Source: an uncultured Hyphomonadaceae bacterium
GTDB taxonomy: Bacteria > Pseudomonadota > Alphaproteobacteria > Caulobacterales > Hyphomonadaceae
Direction of reading: 5' to 3'
DNA: 35,129 nt
NCBI GenBank assembly: GCA_938049795.1
Contig: CALLCD010000139.1
Location: forward strand, 1-35,129
The first letter of the stretch is position 1, and every line of letters starts with the position of its first letter. Below, piece after piece: positions 26,882 through 35,129 of the stretch. Under the pieces are notes generated by a model. It searched no databases, was not told where the DNA came from, and saw only the letters and a program-made list of their open reading frames with translations. Both the position numbers and the translations under genes were made by a program.

Positions 26882-28090
26882 CTAGTCACCAAACTGCTTG
26901 ATAATGCCCTGATTTTTAAGTGCTTCTATCTCGTCCACCGATAGGCCAAGCGCGCTGAGGACAGTCTCGGTGTGTTCGCCAAGTTTTGGTGCGGGGCCTT
27001 TGGGGCCGTCATCTGTGGCGGGAAACCGGACGGGTGAGGCGGGTGTTTTGAAGCTCTCTTGCCCCTCGCTTGCGGGCATGTCGGCAATGGCACCGGCGGC
27101 GTGGACTTGCGGATCGTCGGCCACTTCGGCGAGGGTCTGGACGGGTGCCCATGCGATCTGTTCGGCGTCGAGGCGTGCGCCAATTTCGGCTTTTGTAAAT
27201 TGCGCAAATCCGCCATCAAGCGCGGCGACGAGGTCTTGCGCATTGTGGCGGCGTCCCTTGGCCGATGTATAGCGCTCGTCATTTATAAGCGCGTCGAGCC
27301 CTGTGGCGCGGCAGAGCGGTTCCCAATCGACATTGCCTTGGCGGGCGACGATGCAGATCCATTTACCGTCGCTGGTTTTGAAGAAATTCATGATGGGGAC
27401 GATTTGCTCGGTGCGGGATTTGGTCGAGCCGATCCGTCCGAAAAAAAGCTGGATGGCGAAATCGCTGCCCAAAGCATAAAGCGCGGTGCGTAGCAAAGAC
27501 GCTTCGACGAGGCGGCCGCGTCCGGTTTTGCCCGCTTCGACGAGCGCGGCGCAAATGCCTGCAGCGGCGGCGATGCTTGTGGTGTGGTCACCAAACGCGG
27601 TGCGCAAGGGGAAGGGGTCGCCGCCCTTTGGAATGGTTAGATTGGCAAGCCCTGCGCGCGACCAGAAAGAGGCGACGTCAAAGCCCGGCTTGTCTGCGTC
27701 TGGGCCGGTCAGGCCATATCCGGTGAGCGAGCAATAGACGAGTTTGGGGTTGACCGCTTTCAGGCTCTCATAATCGAGGCCAGACCGGCTAAGCCCACCC
27801 GGGCGCACATTGGTCAGGAAGACATCGGCTGTGGCGGCCAGACGGCGCAAAATGTCCTGTCCTTCAGGGGTGGCGGTGTCGAGGCTGATTGATTTCTTGC
27901 CGCGATTGTCAAACGCGAACACCGGATTTTCGGTGATGTCGGTGCCGATGGTCTTGAAGAAATTGCGGATCGGGTCACCCTTGAGCGGCTCGATCTTGAT
28001 CACATCTGCACCCCAATCGCTTAAAATGCTTCCCGCACCCGGGGCGGCCATATATGTGGCATATTCGATTACGCGGAGGCCTTCGAGCAT
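26882..28090 (-). CDS. CaiB/BaiF family CoA-transferase
   Basis: LEGLRVIEYATYMAAPGAGSILSDWGADVIKIEPLKGDP...DNRGKKSISLDTATPEGQDILRRL...DVFLTNVRPGGLSRSGLDYESLKAVNPKLVYCSLTGYG. Confidence 0.94.
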   Translation of the reverse strand: MLEGLRVIEYATYMAAPGAGSILSDWGADVIKIEPLKGDPIRNFFKTIGTDITENPVFAFDNRGKKSISLDTATPEGQDILRRLAATADVFLTNVRPGGLSRSGLDYESLKAVNPKLVYCSLTGYGLTGPDADKPGFDVASFWSRAGLANLTIPKGGDPFPLRTAFGDHTTSIAAAAGICAALVEAGKTGRGRLVEASLLRTALYALGSDFAIQLFFGRIGSTKSRTEQIVPIMNFFKTSDGKWICIVARQGNVDWEPLCRATGLDALINDERYTSAKGRRHNAQDLVAALDGGFAQFTKAEIGARLDAEQIAWAPVQTLAEVADDPQVHAAGAIADMPASEGQESFKTPASPVRFPATDDGPKGPAPKLGEHTETVLSALGLSVDEIEALKNQGIIKQFGD

Positions 28091-28125
28091 ATTATTGTCC
28101 TTCCCTTCGGGGTCTTTCATCTTTG

Positions 28126-28142
28126 GTAAACGAAATTTAACC
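28126..28142 (+). promoter_or_regulatory. Possible CtrA box (GTAA-N7-TTAACC) between divergent genes
   Basis: GTAA-ACGAAAT-TTAACC, one mismatch from the established TTAA-N7-TTAA CtrA consensus; 57 nt upstream of the DUF2336 ATG. Confidence 0.35.
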
Positions 28143-28198
28143 CAATTGGTGGAAATTTACAGGCAAAGACCAAAGCAAGTGGATTCGAGGTATATATC

Positions 28199-29347
28199 AT
28201 GACCGTTGCTGCGATGCGTCCACAATTGGGCGAAGAGGATATTCGGCGTCTGATCAAGGGCGAGTCGCCCGAGGAACGCGCCTCGGTGGCGCACCGGCTG
28301 TGTCGGCGGATTGCCGCTGATGTGCTGAGCGATGAAGAGCGCCAATATGCCAAGGATATTATGGCGTTTCTGGCCAATGATATGGCGGAACTGGTCCGGC
28401 GCACGCTGGCGGTGACCTTGCGCAATTCGCCGAGACTGCCGCGCGATCTGGCTTTGAAACTGGCGCATGATGTTGAATCCATTGCGATTCCTGTGCTTGA
28501 GTTCTCGCCGTCCTTTACCGACGAAGATATGATCGAGCTGGCCCTGTCGGCGACGGTGGCCAAACAGGCGGCGATTGCGGCACGTCCGCGTGTGCCGGAG
28601 TCGGTCGCTGAAGTGATTGCCGAACATGCCGGCGTTGAAGCGGTGCGAGCGCTGGCGAAAAATAAAGGGGCGGAGTGGACGGACAAAGCGTTTGCCGACT
28701 CGCTTCTGCGCTATGGCGAGGATCCGGAGGTGCAGGAGGGGATTGTCAGCCGTGACCAGATTCCGGTGCATATTGCGGAGAAAATGGTCAGCCTTGTCTC
28801 AGGGCAAGTGTTTGATGTTCTCGTCAACAAGCATGAACTGCCCGCGCAAGTGGCGATTGATATTGCCGCTGGTGCGCGTGAACGGGCGACGATTGATCTC
28901 GTTGAACAGGCGGGCCGGACACAGGATTTACCGCGCTTTGCCCAGCAGCTCAATTTGAACGGGCGGCTGACCCATTCGCTGATTATTCGCGCTTTGTGTA
29001 CGGGGCAGATCCCGTTTGTCGAGCATGCTTTGGCCGAGCTGTCTGGGGTTGCGCACAATCGTATCTGGCTCTTGATCCATGATGCCGGCCCGCTCGGGCT
29101 GCAGGCTGTGTTTGATCGGGCGGGGCTGCCGCGTAAATATTTGCCGGCGTTCAAGATTGCGCTTTCGACCTATCACGAGACTGAATTTGACGGCGAGGCT
29201 GGCGACAAGGAGCGGTTCAAGATCAAGATGATCGAACGCGTTCTGACCCAGTTTCAGGCCATTGCGAAAGACGATCTGGATTATCTGCTGGAGAAGCTGG
29301 ACGCTTATTCCGACCAGCAAGCCGAAGGCGATAGCGACGCGGCCTGA
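28199..29347 (+). CDS. DUF2336 domain-containing protein
   Basis: All-helical repeat-like sequence with DUF2336 features (AHRLCRRIAADVLSDEERQYAKDIMAFLANDMAELVRRTLAVTLRNSPRLPRDLALKLAHDVESIAIPVLEFSPSFTDEDMIEL). Confidence 0.88.
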   Translation: MTVAAMRPQLGEEDIRRLIKGESPEERASVAHRLCRRIAADVLSDEERQYAKDIMAFLANDMAELVRRTLAVTLRNSPRLPRDLALKLAHDVESIAIPVLEFSPSFTDEDMIELALSATVAKQAAIAARPRVPESVAEVIAEHAGVEAVRALAKNKGAEWTDKAFADSLLRYGEDPEVQEGIVSRDQIPVHIAEKMVSLVSGQVFDVLVNKHELPAQVAIDIAAGARERATIDLVEQAGRTQDLPRFAQQLNLNGRLTHSLIIRALCTGQIPFVEHALAELSGVAHNRIWLLIHDAGPLGLQAVFDRAGLPRKYLPAFKIALSTYHETEFDGEAGDKERFKIKMIERVLTQFQAIAKDDLDYLLEKLDAYSDQQAEGDSDAA

Positions 29348-30031
29348 TCAGGCGTCGGCATAAGGCGCAACGCCGAAATCAATGCCCGCGCGGGCGAGGA
29401 AGTCGCCATCGCGCCAGCGCGGTTTCTCGGCGACAATCGAAACACCCGCATCAACCGCTATGGCGATCATCTCGTCAAGATTTTCGTCAAGGCCAACCCG
29501 GTCCGCGCGCACGCGCAATGTGTCTATCATGAGCCAGCTCATGGGCTGCAATTGGCAGCGCCAGCTTTGTCTTGCGTCCATGGCCACGCGCAGCCCACGC
29601 ATTCGCAAGGTGCGGAACAGGCCGAAATCGAACCCGTTATTGCGCACCATGTCGGCGTCGGTAAATTCAAACGCCAGTTCCTGCGGGCAGAGTCTTGTGT
29701 GGGCGAGCGCGGTCAGGCAGGCGTCGATCAGCGATGGCATTTCCAACACACGCGCGGGTACGGGCAGGATTAAGGGGCGCAAATCTGTGCGTGTCGTGTC
29801 GCAAACTTGCGCCAATTGCTCGATCTGTTTGAGAAGGCGGCTGCCTAGATCATCTCGGTTGGACATGGTCAGAGCGGGGCCAAAGCGTGGGCTATCCTCA
29901 AGATCGAACACCGGCTCGACAAATGCCCCAACCGCATCACCGCGACACAGATGAAGGCTCGGCTGTAACCGAAGCTGATGTCCGGATTCGTGTGTGGTCC
30001 GTGTTGCCCGCTTGGAGGTCGATTGTTGCAT
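29348..30031 (-). CDS. Degenerate EAL-domain protein, probably non-catalytic
   Basis: EAL fold order retained (AFVEPVFDLEDSP...LRPLILPVPARVL...CPQELAFEFTDADMV...GLRVAMDARQSW...SWLMIDTLRVRADRV...GVSIVAEKPRWRDGDFLARAGIDFGVAPYADA), but EAL, DDFG and KID motifs are lost. Start uncertain. Confidence 0.72.
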   Translation of the reverse strand: MQQSTSKRATRTTHESGHQLRLQPSLHLCRGDAVGAFVEPVFDLEDSPRFGPALTMSNRDDLGSRLLKQIEQLAQVCDTTRTDLRPLILPVPARVLEMPSLIDACLTALAHTRLCPQELAFEFTDADMVRNNGFDFGLFRTLRMRGLRVAMDARQSWRCQLQPMSWLMIDTLRVRADRVGLDENLDEMIAIAVDAGVSIVAEKPRWRDGDFLARAGIDFGVAPYADA

Positions 30032-30142
30032 GCGTTCTGCCAGTGCTCTAGGTGAGAGGTGACGCTATCAAACTTGTGTGAAGATCGGACGAGCCTAGGT
30101 GCATGGATTTTCACGAAATTTCAACAAAGTCTGGAAACAGAA

Positions 30143-30943
30143 ATGACGACCTCTCCGACACCTCCGAAACTCTCTGCCTCGGTTCTTCTGGTGCGTGATA
30201 TGGGCGCGCTCGAGGTTTTGATGGTGGCGCGGCATTACCAGATTGATTTTGCGTCCGGCGCTTTGGTGTTCCCCGGCGGCAAGGCGAATGATGAAGATAC
30301 AGAGGCAGGCTGGAGTGATCTGGTGGATGGGGCGTTTGATGGCACGCAGCGGACGGCGCGGATCAGTGCGGTGCGTGAGGCGTTTGAGGAATCGGGCATT
30401 TTGCTTGCGCGCTCTGCTGGCGAGCGGGGCGCAGGTGCCAGATTGGTTGGCCTTGAAATAACTGAAAAACTTGCGCCCTTACGCGGCGCGGTTGACCGGC
30501 AGGAGGAGAGTTTTCTTGGCCTGATCAGGGAGAGCGGGCTGGTCCTCGCGCTCGATACGCTGATCCATTTCGGGCACTGGATTACGCCTGCGATGATGCC
30601 GAAACGGTTCGATACGCATTTCTATCTCGCCCCGACGCCGGCCGAGCAAATCGCCTCTCATGATGGCCGCGAGACGACCGACGCCCGATGGCTGAACCCG
30701 CTGGAGGCTTTGGAGATGGCCGAGCGGGATGAGGCGACCATCATCTTCCCGACGCGGATGAATTTGAAAAAACTTGGAGCGGCAAGTTCTGTGGCGCAGG
30801 TGCATGAGCTGTTTGCAGGCGAGGGCATTGTCACCGTCGAACCGCGGCTTGGCAAAAATGATGAGGGCCAGCCATGTCTCTTCATTCCCGAAGAGGCCGG
30901 ATATGGTCAAACGGTTGAATTGCTTGACCAAGCGATGCGTTAG
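30143..30943 (+). CDS. NUDIX hydrolase family protein
   Basis: SASVLLVRDMGALEVLMVARHYQIDFASGALVFPGGKAND...ARISAVREAFEESGILLAR (Nudix box). ORF open from 30059; MTTSPTPPKL at 30143 preferred. Confidence 0.85.
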   Translation: MTTSPTPPKLSASVLLVRDMGALEVLMVARHYQIDFASGALVFPGGKANDEDTEAGWSDLVDGAFDGTQRTARISAVREAFEESGILLARSAGERGAGARLVGLEITEKLAPLRGAVDRQEESFLGLIRESGLVLALDTLIHFGHWITPAMMPKRFDTHFYLAPTPAEQIASHDGRETTDARWLNPLEALEMAERDEATIIFPTRMNLKKLGAASSVAQVHELFAGEGIVTVEPRLGKNDEGQPCLFIPEEAGYGQTVELLDQAMR

Positions 30944-31551
30944 CCCGCTTTTGCGGATGCTTTGCGAGGCGGGGTCTGTGCTGTCAGCTGGCTGACCTGG
31001 GTGGCCAAAGCTTCACAGACCGCGTTTGAAACATCGTCAATCTCTTCGTCCGAGGTCGGAGCGTTGTTTGCGGCGGCGCGGCATGCGTCAATGTGTAGGT
31101 CAATGAGTTTCGCGTTTTGGTCCCACTGGTCTGTTTTCAGCAAGGCATCAAGTGAATAGGCCAGCTTTGCGATGACAGGGTAGCCATAATTGCCTGCCAT
31201 TCCTTTTAGATCATGTGCCGCCAGACGGACCTTTTTGAAGTCCGCCAGATCCGACATGTTTTCGCGCAGGGCGGTCCAACCAGTGATCAGCCTGAGTATA
31301 TCGCGGCGGAGCCAGGCTTCATATTTCTGCTCAAGGGGGAGCGTCGCGTCTTGTTCTGTCTGTGTTGTCGCGGCCATTGAAGGTGTCGCGCTTGAGGGGG
31401 CTTCAGGTGCGGCAACTGGCGGCGACGTTTCGGCTTGTGTATCCGCAGGCGTGAACCCGGGAACAACCCGTGAGATGTCGATACTGACCGCCGTGCTCGA
31501 TACGGTGTCTTTACGCTTACGTTTGGAACGCTTTTTGAGAAGATTCATCAT
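30940..31551 (-). CDS. Hpt (histidine phosphotransfer) domain-containing protein
   Basis: Disordered N-terminus, then FKKVRLAAHDLKGMAGNYGYPVIAKLAYSLDALLK (AHDLKGMAGNYG Hpt signature). Confidence 0.82.
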   Translation of the reverse strand: MMNLLKKRSKRKRKDTVSSTAVSIDISRVVPGFTPADTQAETSPPVAAPEAPSSATPSMAATTQTEQDATLPLEQKYEAWLRRDILRLITGWTALRENMSDLADFKKVRLAAHDLKGMAGNYGYPVIAKLAYSLDALLKTDQWDQNAKLIDLHIDACRAAANNAPTSDEEIDDVSNAVCEALATQVSQLTAQTPPRKASAKAG

Positions 31552-31619
31552 GGATGATGGTCTAGCAGACTTTGCTTAATATCTTCCTGACAAGGATGTA
31601 CAAATTTTCCGGACCTGTC

Positions 31620-32384
31620 TCAAACGCGGAATTGTTCGCTCAGGATACGTTCGTCAAGTGCGTGGCCGGGATCGAAAAGTAGAACCAGATTGCAGTCTTT
31701 CGCTTCCTGAATATCGACTGAAATGATGTCGCGGACTTCCACATTGTCGGCCGTGGCGGAGATTGAGCGTCGTTCGGGATCAATCACTTCGAGCCGGACA
31801 TGGGCGGTTTCGTCGAGGAGGGCGCCGCGCCAGTGACGTGGGCGAAATGCGCTGACCGGGGTTAAGGCCAGCAGATTGGCGCCGATGGGTAGGATTGGGC
31901 CATATGCCGAATAATTATAGGCCGTCGATCCGGCAGATGTTGCAACCATGACGCCATCGCAGACAAGTTCGGCAAGGCGCTCATGATGGTCCACGATAAT
32001 GCGGATCTTGGCCGTTTGGGCGGTCTGACGCAGCAGCGACACTTCGTTGATGGCGAGATGGTGGTGTTTTTGGCCATCGCGATCGGTGGCGGTCATGCGT
32101 AAGGGCGAAATGGTCAGCCGCTCGGCCGCGTTGAGGCGTTTGGGCAGATCGTCCTCGATATATTCGTTCATGAGAAAGCCCACCGTGCCGCGATGCATGC
32201 CATAGACCGGCTTTTCGTCGTCAAACCGCCGCCGGAGCGCGTCGAGCATGGCTCCGTCACCCCCGAGCGCCACGATGACATCGGCTTCCTCTTCGCTGAC
32301 GGTTCCGTAGCGTTTGTTGAGTATCTGGAGCGCGCGCTGGGCTTCGGGGCGCTGGCTGGCGGAAAAGGCGATTTTGGGCGTCAT
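31620..32384 (-). CDS. nadK: NAD kinase
   Basis: DVIVALGGDGAMLDALRR (GGDG), YGMHRGTVGFLMNEY, LVCDGVMVATSAGSTAYNYSAYGPILP. Confidence 0.93.
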   Translation of the reverse strand: MTPKIAFSASQRPEAQRALQILNKRYGTVSEEEADVIVALGGDGAMLDALRRRFDDEKPVYGMHRGTVGFLMNEYIEDDLPKRLNAAERLTISPLRMTATDRDGQKHHHLAINEVSLLRQTAQTAKIRIIVDHHERLAELVCDGVMVATSAGSTAYNYSAYGPILPIGANLLALTPVSAFRPRHWRGALLDETAHVRLEVIDPERRSISATADNVEVRDIISVDIQEAKDCNLVLLFDPGHALDERILSEQFRV

Positions 32385-32567
32385 AGTGCCTAGCTGGCCA
32401 GAAGTTGGCGCGCGGTCAAGCGTGTCGGCGCGGAAAGGCTGACAATCGGTGCCGGTTTGTCTGGCCGATTTTTACCGATATTGGCTGCTTCGTCTTTGAC
32501 CTTGAGTGGAAAACGCATATCATAGCCGGAATAATCGCAAAATTACCGCAAATATGGAGAGTTTCGG

Positions 32568-33344
32568 ATGGCTGATGGTGCAAAAGCAATCGATGTAAAG
32601 GCGTCTGTCAGCGAGGCCGAATGGCAAGCGCGGGTCGATCTGGCTGCCCTGTACCGCTTAACGGCGCTACATGGTTGGGATGATATGATTTTTACGCATA
32701 TTTCGATGCGCGTGCCGGGGCCTGATCACCACTTTCTGATCAATCCTTATGGCTGGTTTTTCGAGGAGATGACGGCGTCCTCGCTGGTTAAGGTCGACCT
32801 TGAGGGCAATGTGGTTAGCGAAACCGATGCGATGGTCAATCCGGCGGGCTTTACGATCCATTCTGCTGTGCATATGGCGCGGGAAGACGCTGTGTGTGTG
32901 ATGCATGTCCATACCGATGATGGCGTGGCCGTTTCGGCGCAAAAACACGGGCTTTTGCCGATCAGTCAGACGGGTATGATCGCCATGTCTGATGTGGCTT
33001 ATCATGATTATGAGGGCGTGGCGCTCGACCATGATGAGCGTGAGCGGATTGTTGCGGATATGGGCGATAAGTCGCTGTTAATATTGCGGAATCACGGGAC
33101 GCTGACGTGTGGGTCTTCGGCGGGGCAGACCTTTATGCGCATGTTCTTTTTAGAGCGGGCCTGCGCGATGCAGGTGCGGGCTTTGTCGGCGGGGCGGGAG
33201 AACCTGATTGAATGCGGGCCGGACGTTCAGGACGTGGTCAAAAACCAGTCGAATCCGGCGGGGATGAAAGTGCTGGCGGACATGTTGGCTTGGCCGGGCC
33301 TGTTGCGGCGGCTCGATCGGCAATTGCCCGGCTATGACAGCTAG
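32568..33344 (+). CDS. Class II aldolase/adducin family protein
   Basis: RVDLAALYRLTALHGWDDMIFTHISMRVPG...HSAVHMAREDAVCVMHVHTDDGVAVSAQKHGLLP...LILRNHGTLTCGSSAGQTFMRMFFLERACAMQ. Confidence 0.93.
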   Translation: MADGAKAIDVKASVSEAEWQARVDLAALYRLTALHGWDDMIFTHISMRVPGPDHHFLINPYGWFFEEMTASSLVKVDLEGNVVSETDAMVNPAGFTIHSAVHMAREDAVCVMHVHTDDGVAVSAQKHGLLPISQTGMIAMSDVAYHDYEGVALDHDERERIVADMGDKSLLILRNHGTLTCGSSAGQTFMRMFFLERACAMQVRALSAGRENLIECGPDVQDVVKNQSNPAGMKVLADMLAWPGLLRRLDRQLPGYDS

Positions 33345-33384
33345 ATAGCGCGATTTCGGGGGGAAATGGCATAATTACAAAGGG

Positions 33385-34101
33385 TTGGCTGGTATGAAGG
33401 CGCGCGTCCTTATGGTGGGCGGGGTGCTTGGGCTGTCCCCATTGGCCGCTGGCAAGGCGTGGGCAGGACCGTGGGGACAAGGTGAGGGACACGTCTATGC
33501 AGAGATGGCTGTGCTCGGCCAGCGCATTGACGGGACCGGTGCCGTGCGCGGCGAGCTTTATGCCGAATATGGTGTAACCGACACTTGGACCGTAATTGGT
33601 CAGCTTGAAGGTGTCCGGTTTCCGCAATTGTCGGGGCAGGACCAATATGCCTATCGGGCGACAGTTCGGCGTCAAATCTGGCAAAAAGGGCGATTTACGG
33701 CCGCTTTTGAGGGCGGTGTGGTCGGTGGTGAGGCGATTGGCGGCACAATTGGCGGCTGTGACAGCGTGGGCGGAGAGGCGCGGATTTCGGTGGGCGCGAC
33801 GGGGCGTACGAGGCGTCGAGAGCGGGCCTGGTTTGGCTTTGCGGACGCAATTGTTCGCGAGCATGGCAATTGTCGCCGGCAAAGACTTGAGGTGGGCTAT
33901 GGGCAGGAAATTGTGCCCAAATGGTGGAGCGTGAACAAGGTTTACCTCGAAACGGGCACGGGCGATGCGCGCTCAATCAAGCTGGATTCGAAGATTTCAC
34001 ACGTTTTTGGACGCAATGAGCTGGGTCTTGGCTATCGGCAAGAGGTGTCGGGCCGGTTTCGTGAGGTTGGCATTGTGGTCAGCCTTGTCAGGCGGTTTTA
34101 G
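33385..34101 (+). CDS. Predicted outer membrane beta-barrel protein of unknown function
   Basis: Signal peptide (LGLSPLAAGKAWAG), alternating amphipathic strands, C-terminal ...FREVGIVVSLVRRF ending in Phe. Confidence 0.6.
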   Translation: MAGMKARVLMVGGVLGLSPLAAGKAWAGPWGQGEGHVYAEMAVLGQRIDGTGAVRGELYAEYGVTDTWTVIGQLEGVRFPQLSGQDQYAYRATVRRQIWQKGRFTAAFEGGVVGGEAIGGTIGGCDSVGGEARISVGATGRTRRRERAWFGFADAIVREHGNCRRQRLEVGYGQEIVPKWWSVNKVYLETGTGDARSIKLDSKISHVFGRNELGLGYRQEVSGRFREVGIVVSLVRRF

Positions 34102-34107
34102 GCCGTT

Positions 34108-34677
34108 TTACTCGGCCGCTTCCCAGCCTGTTTCGACCATGAGATAGGCAATAACGGCCTGCCGGTCGGTCGGTTTGCGCACGCCCTGGAAGGCCATCCG
34201 GTTGCCCGGGAGGAAATTCCGGGGGCTTTCGAGCCACTGGTCTAGCTGTTCCGGTGTCCAGATAAAGTCCGCATTTTCAACGGCTTCGGAGTAGTTGAAG
34301 CCCTCGGTGCTGCCGATCTGGCGGCCGAAGATTTTGTAGAGGTTCGGGCCGATTGTGTTCGGGCCGCCTTCTGCGACGGTGTGGCAGGTTGAGCAGAGCT
34401 TGAAGACGCGTTTGCCGGTGGCGTAGCTGGCCTCGCTATAGGGGGCGGGTAAGGCGGCGAATTCGGAGGAGGGTTCGGCGGCGGCGGGGGTTGGCGCGGG
34501 GGTGCCTTCCGAGCGGGTGGCCTCTTCTATGGCTGATGCGGTGCTTGAGGATTCGGGCGCAGTCGCTTGTGTTTGAACGGTTTTTCCAGAATTTTCATCG
34601 CCCGATTGCGGTGCGCCGCAGCCCGCGAGAATGAGGCCGAGGGCGAGAAAAGCGGAGTGAAAACGGGGCTGAGCCAT
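34108..34677 (-). CDS. c-type cytochrome, predicted lipoprotein
   Basis: MAQPRFHSAFLALGLILAGCGAPQ lipobox, Ala/Pro/Ser-rich linker, YATGKRVFKLCSTCHTVAEGGPNTIGPNLYKIFGRQIGSTEGFNYSEA...FLPGNRMAFQGV (CXXCH, distal Met). ORF open to 34737. Confidence 0.92.
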   Translation of the reverse strand: MAQPRFHSAFLALGLILAGCGAPQSGDENSGKTVQTQATAPESSSTASAIEEATRSEGTPAPTPAAAEPSSEFAALPAPYSEASYATGKRVFKLCSTCHTVAEGGPNTIGPNLYKIFGRQIGSTEGFNYSEAVENADFIWTPEQLDQWLESPRNFLPGNRMAFQGVRKPTDRQAVIAYLMVETGWEAAE

Positions 34678-34937
34678 GATATTTTCCTCAATTTGGGACT
34701 GTGCGCCCTTATAGCGATGTTTCGAGGCGGGCTGCAAGCTGGGTCAGTGTCGCATTTGGCAGCTTCATGGGGGCAAAATAGAGTCTATTCAGACGATGAA
34801 AAGTCTATTAACGGCTTTACTCGATACGTGAAGATCTGACGTTAAGCTCCCGATTTTTAACGGAAAAACGCTAAAATCGAAGTCTGTAAATGCTTCTACA
34901 GCGCCGATAAAATTTGCAGGCACCAAGAAGCGGAAAA

Positions 34938-34945
34938 TTAACCAT
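34938..34945 (+). promoter_or_regulatory. Possible CtrA half-site TTAACCAT
   Basis: TTAACCAT octamer ~40 nt upstream of the terminal CDS; the other half-site is poor. Confidence 0.2.
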
Positions 34946-34977
34946 ACTTCATTAGACTGATTCCATAAATACAAAAA

Positions 34978-35129
34978 ATGGGTGATGAAATGAAACGGGT
35001 AATCCTTGGTATGACGGCAATAGTCGCGACCATCTCTACCCCTGCCTTTGCCGGGCCAGAAGATGCAAATCTCTGGGTTGGATTGGAAGACAGCAGGGAC
35101 GGCGTCCTTTTGGACGAAAAAACAGGCGA
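34978..35129 (+). CDS. Secreted protein of unknown function, N-terminal part (runs off right edge)
   Basis: Open frame from ATG 34978 or in-frame ATG 34990: MKRVILGMTAIVATISTPAFAGPEDANLWVGLEDSRDGVLLDEKTG...; clear signal peptide. Not in the ORF track. Confidence 0.65.
   Translation, partial: MGDEMKRVILGMTAIVATISTPAFAGPEDANLWVGLEDSRDGVLLDEKTG

Noticed and set aside
1-35129. Mobile elements, CRISPR arrays, tRNA/rRNA genes, toxin-antitoxin or phage genes
   Set aside because: Looked for on both strands by eye; no transposase, integrase, repeat-spacer array or tRNA-like structure was recognised. Small RNAs cannot be excluded without a covariance search.

Overview
This is a ~35 kb chromosomal segment from an alphaproteobacterium. 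Gene content and order resemble Caulobacterales/Hyphomonadaceae-type genomes, but taxonomy is inferred, not tested. Most of it is conserved: an aa3-type cytochrome c oxidase cluster (coxB/ctaC, ctaD, ctaB, small CoxF-like ORF, ctaG, ctaE, SURF1-like) running into thrC, a GNAT gene and an EAL gene; a minus-strand run of ubiA, PI-PLC-like lipoprotein, metallophosphoesterase, fatty acid desaturase, DsbA/FrnE-like and TauD-like genes; rsmE, gshA, a POT peptide transporter, tldD, NAD kinase, NUDIX hydrolase, class II aldolase and a c-type cytochrome lipoprotein. The most interesting region is the left ~5 kb. It holds an ECF sigma factor, a convergently oriented membrane anti-sigma factor whose periplasmic C-terminus looks like a subtilase prodomain, a subtilisin-like (S8) lipoprotein protease, and an autotransporter-like beta-helix gene that runs off the left edge and is absent from the ORF track. 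The anti-sigma, protease and autotransporter genes each carry the same TGAACC-N16-CGAC promoter-like motif upstream, which suggests a self-contained ECF regulon. A second cluster at 25.8-31.6 kb combines a standalone EAL protein, a DUF2336 protein, a catalytically degenerate EAL protein and an Hpt protein. No tRNA, rRNA, CRISPR array or clear mobile element was recognised.
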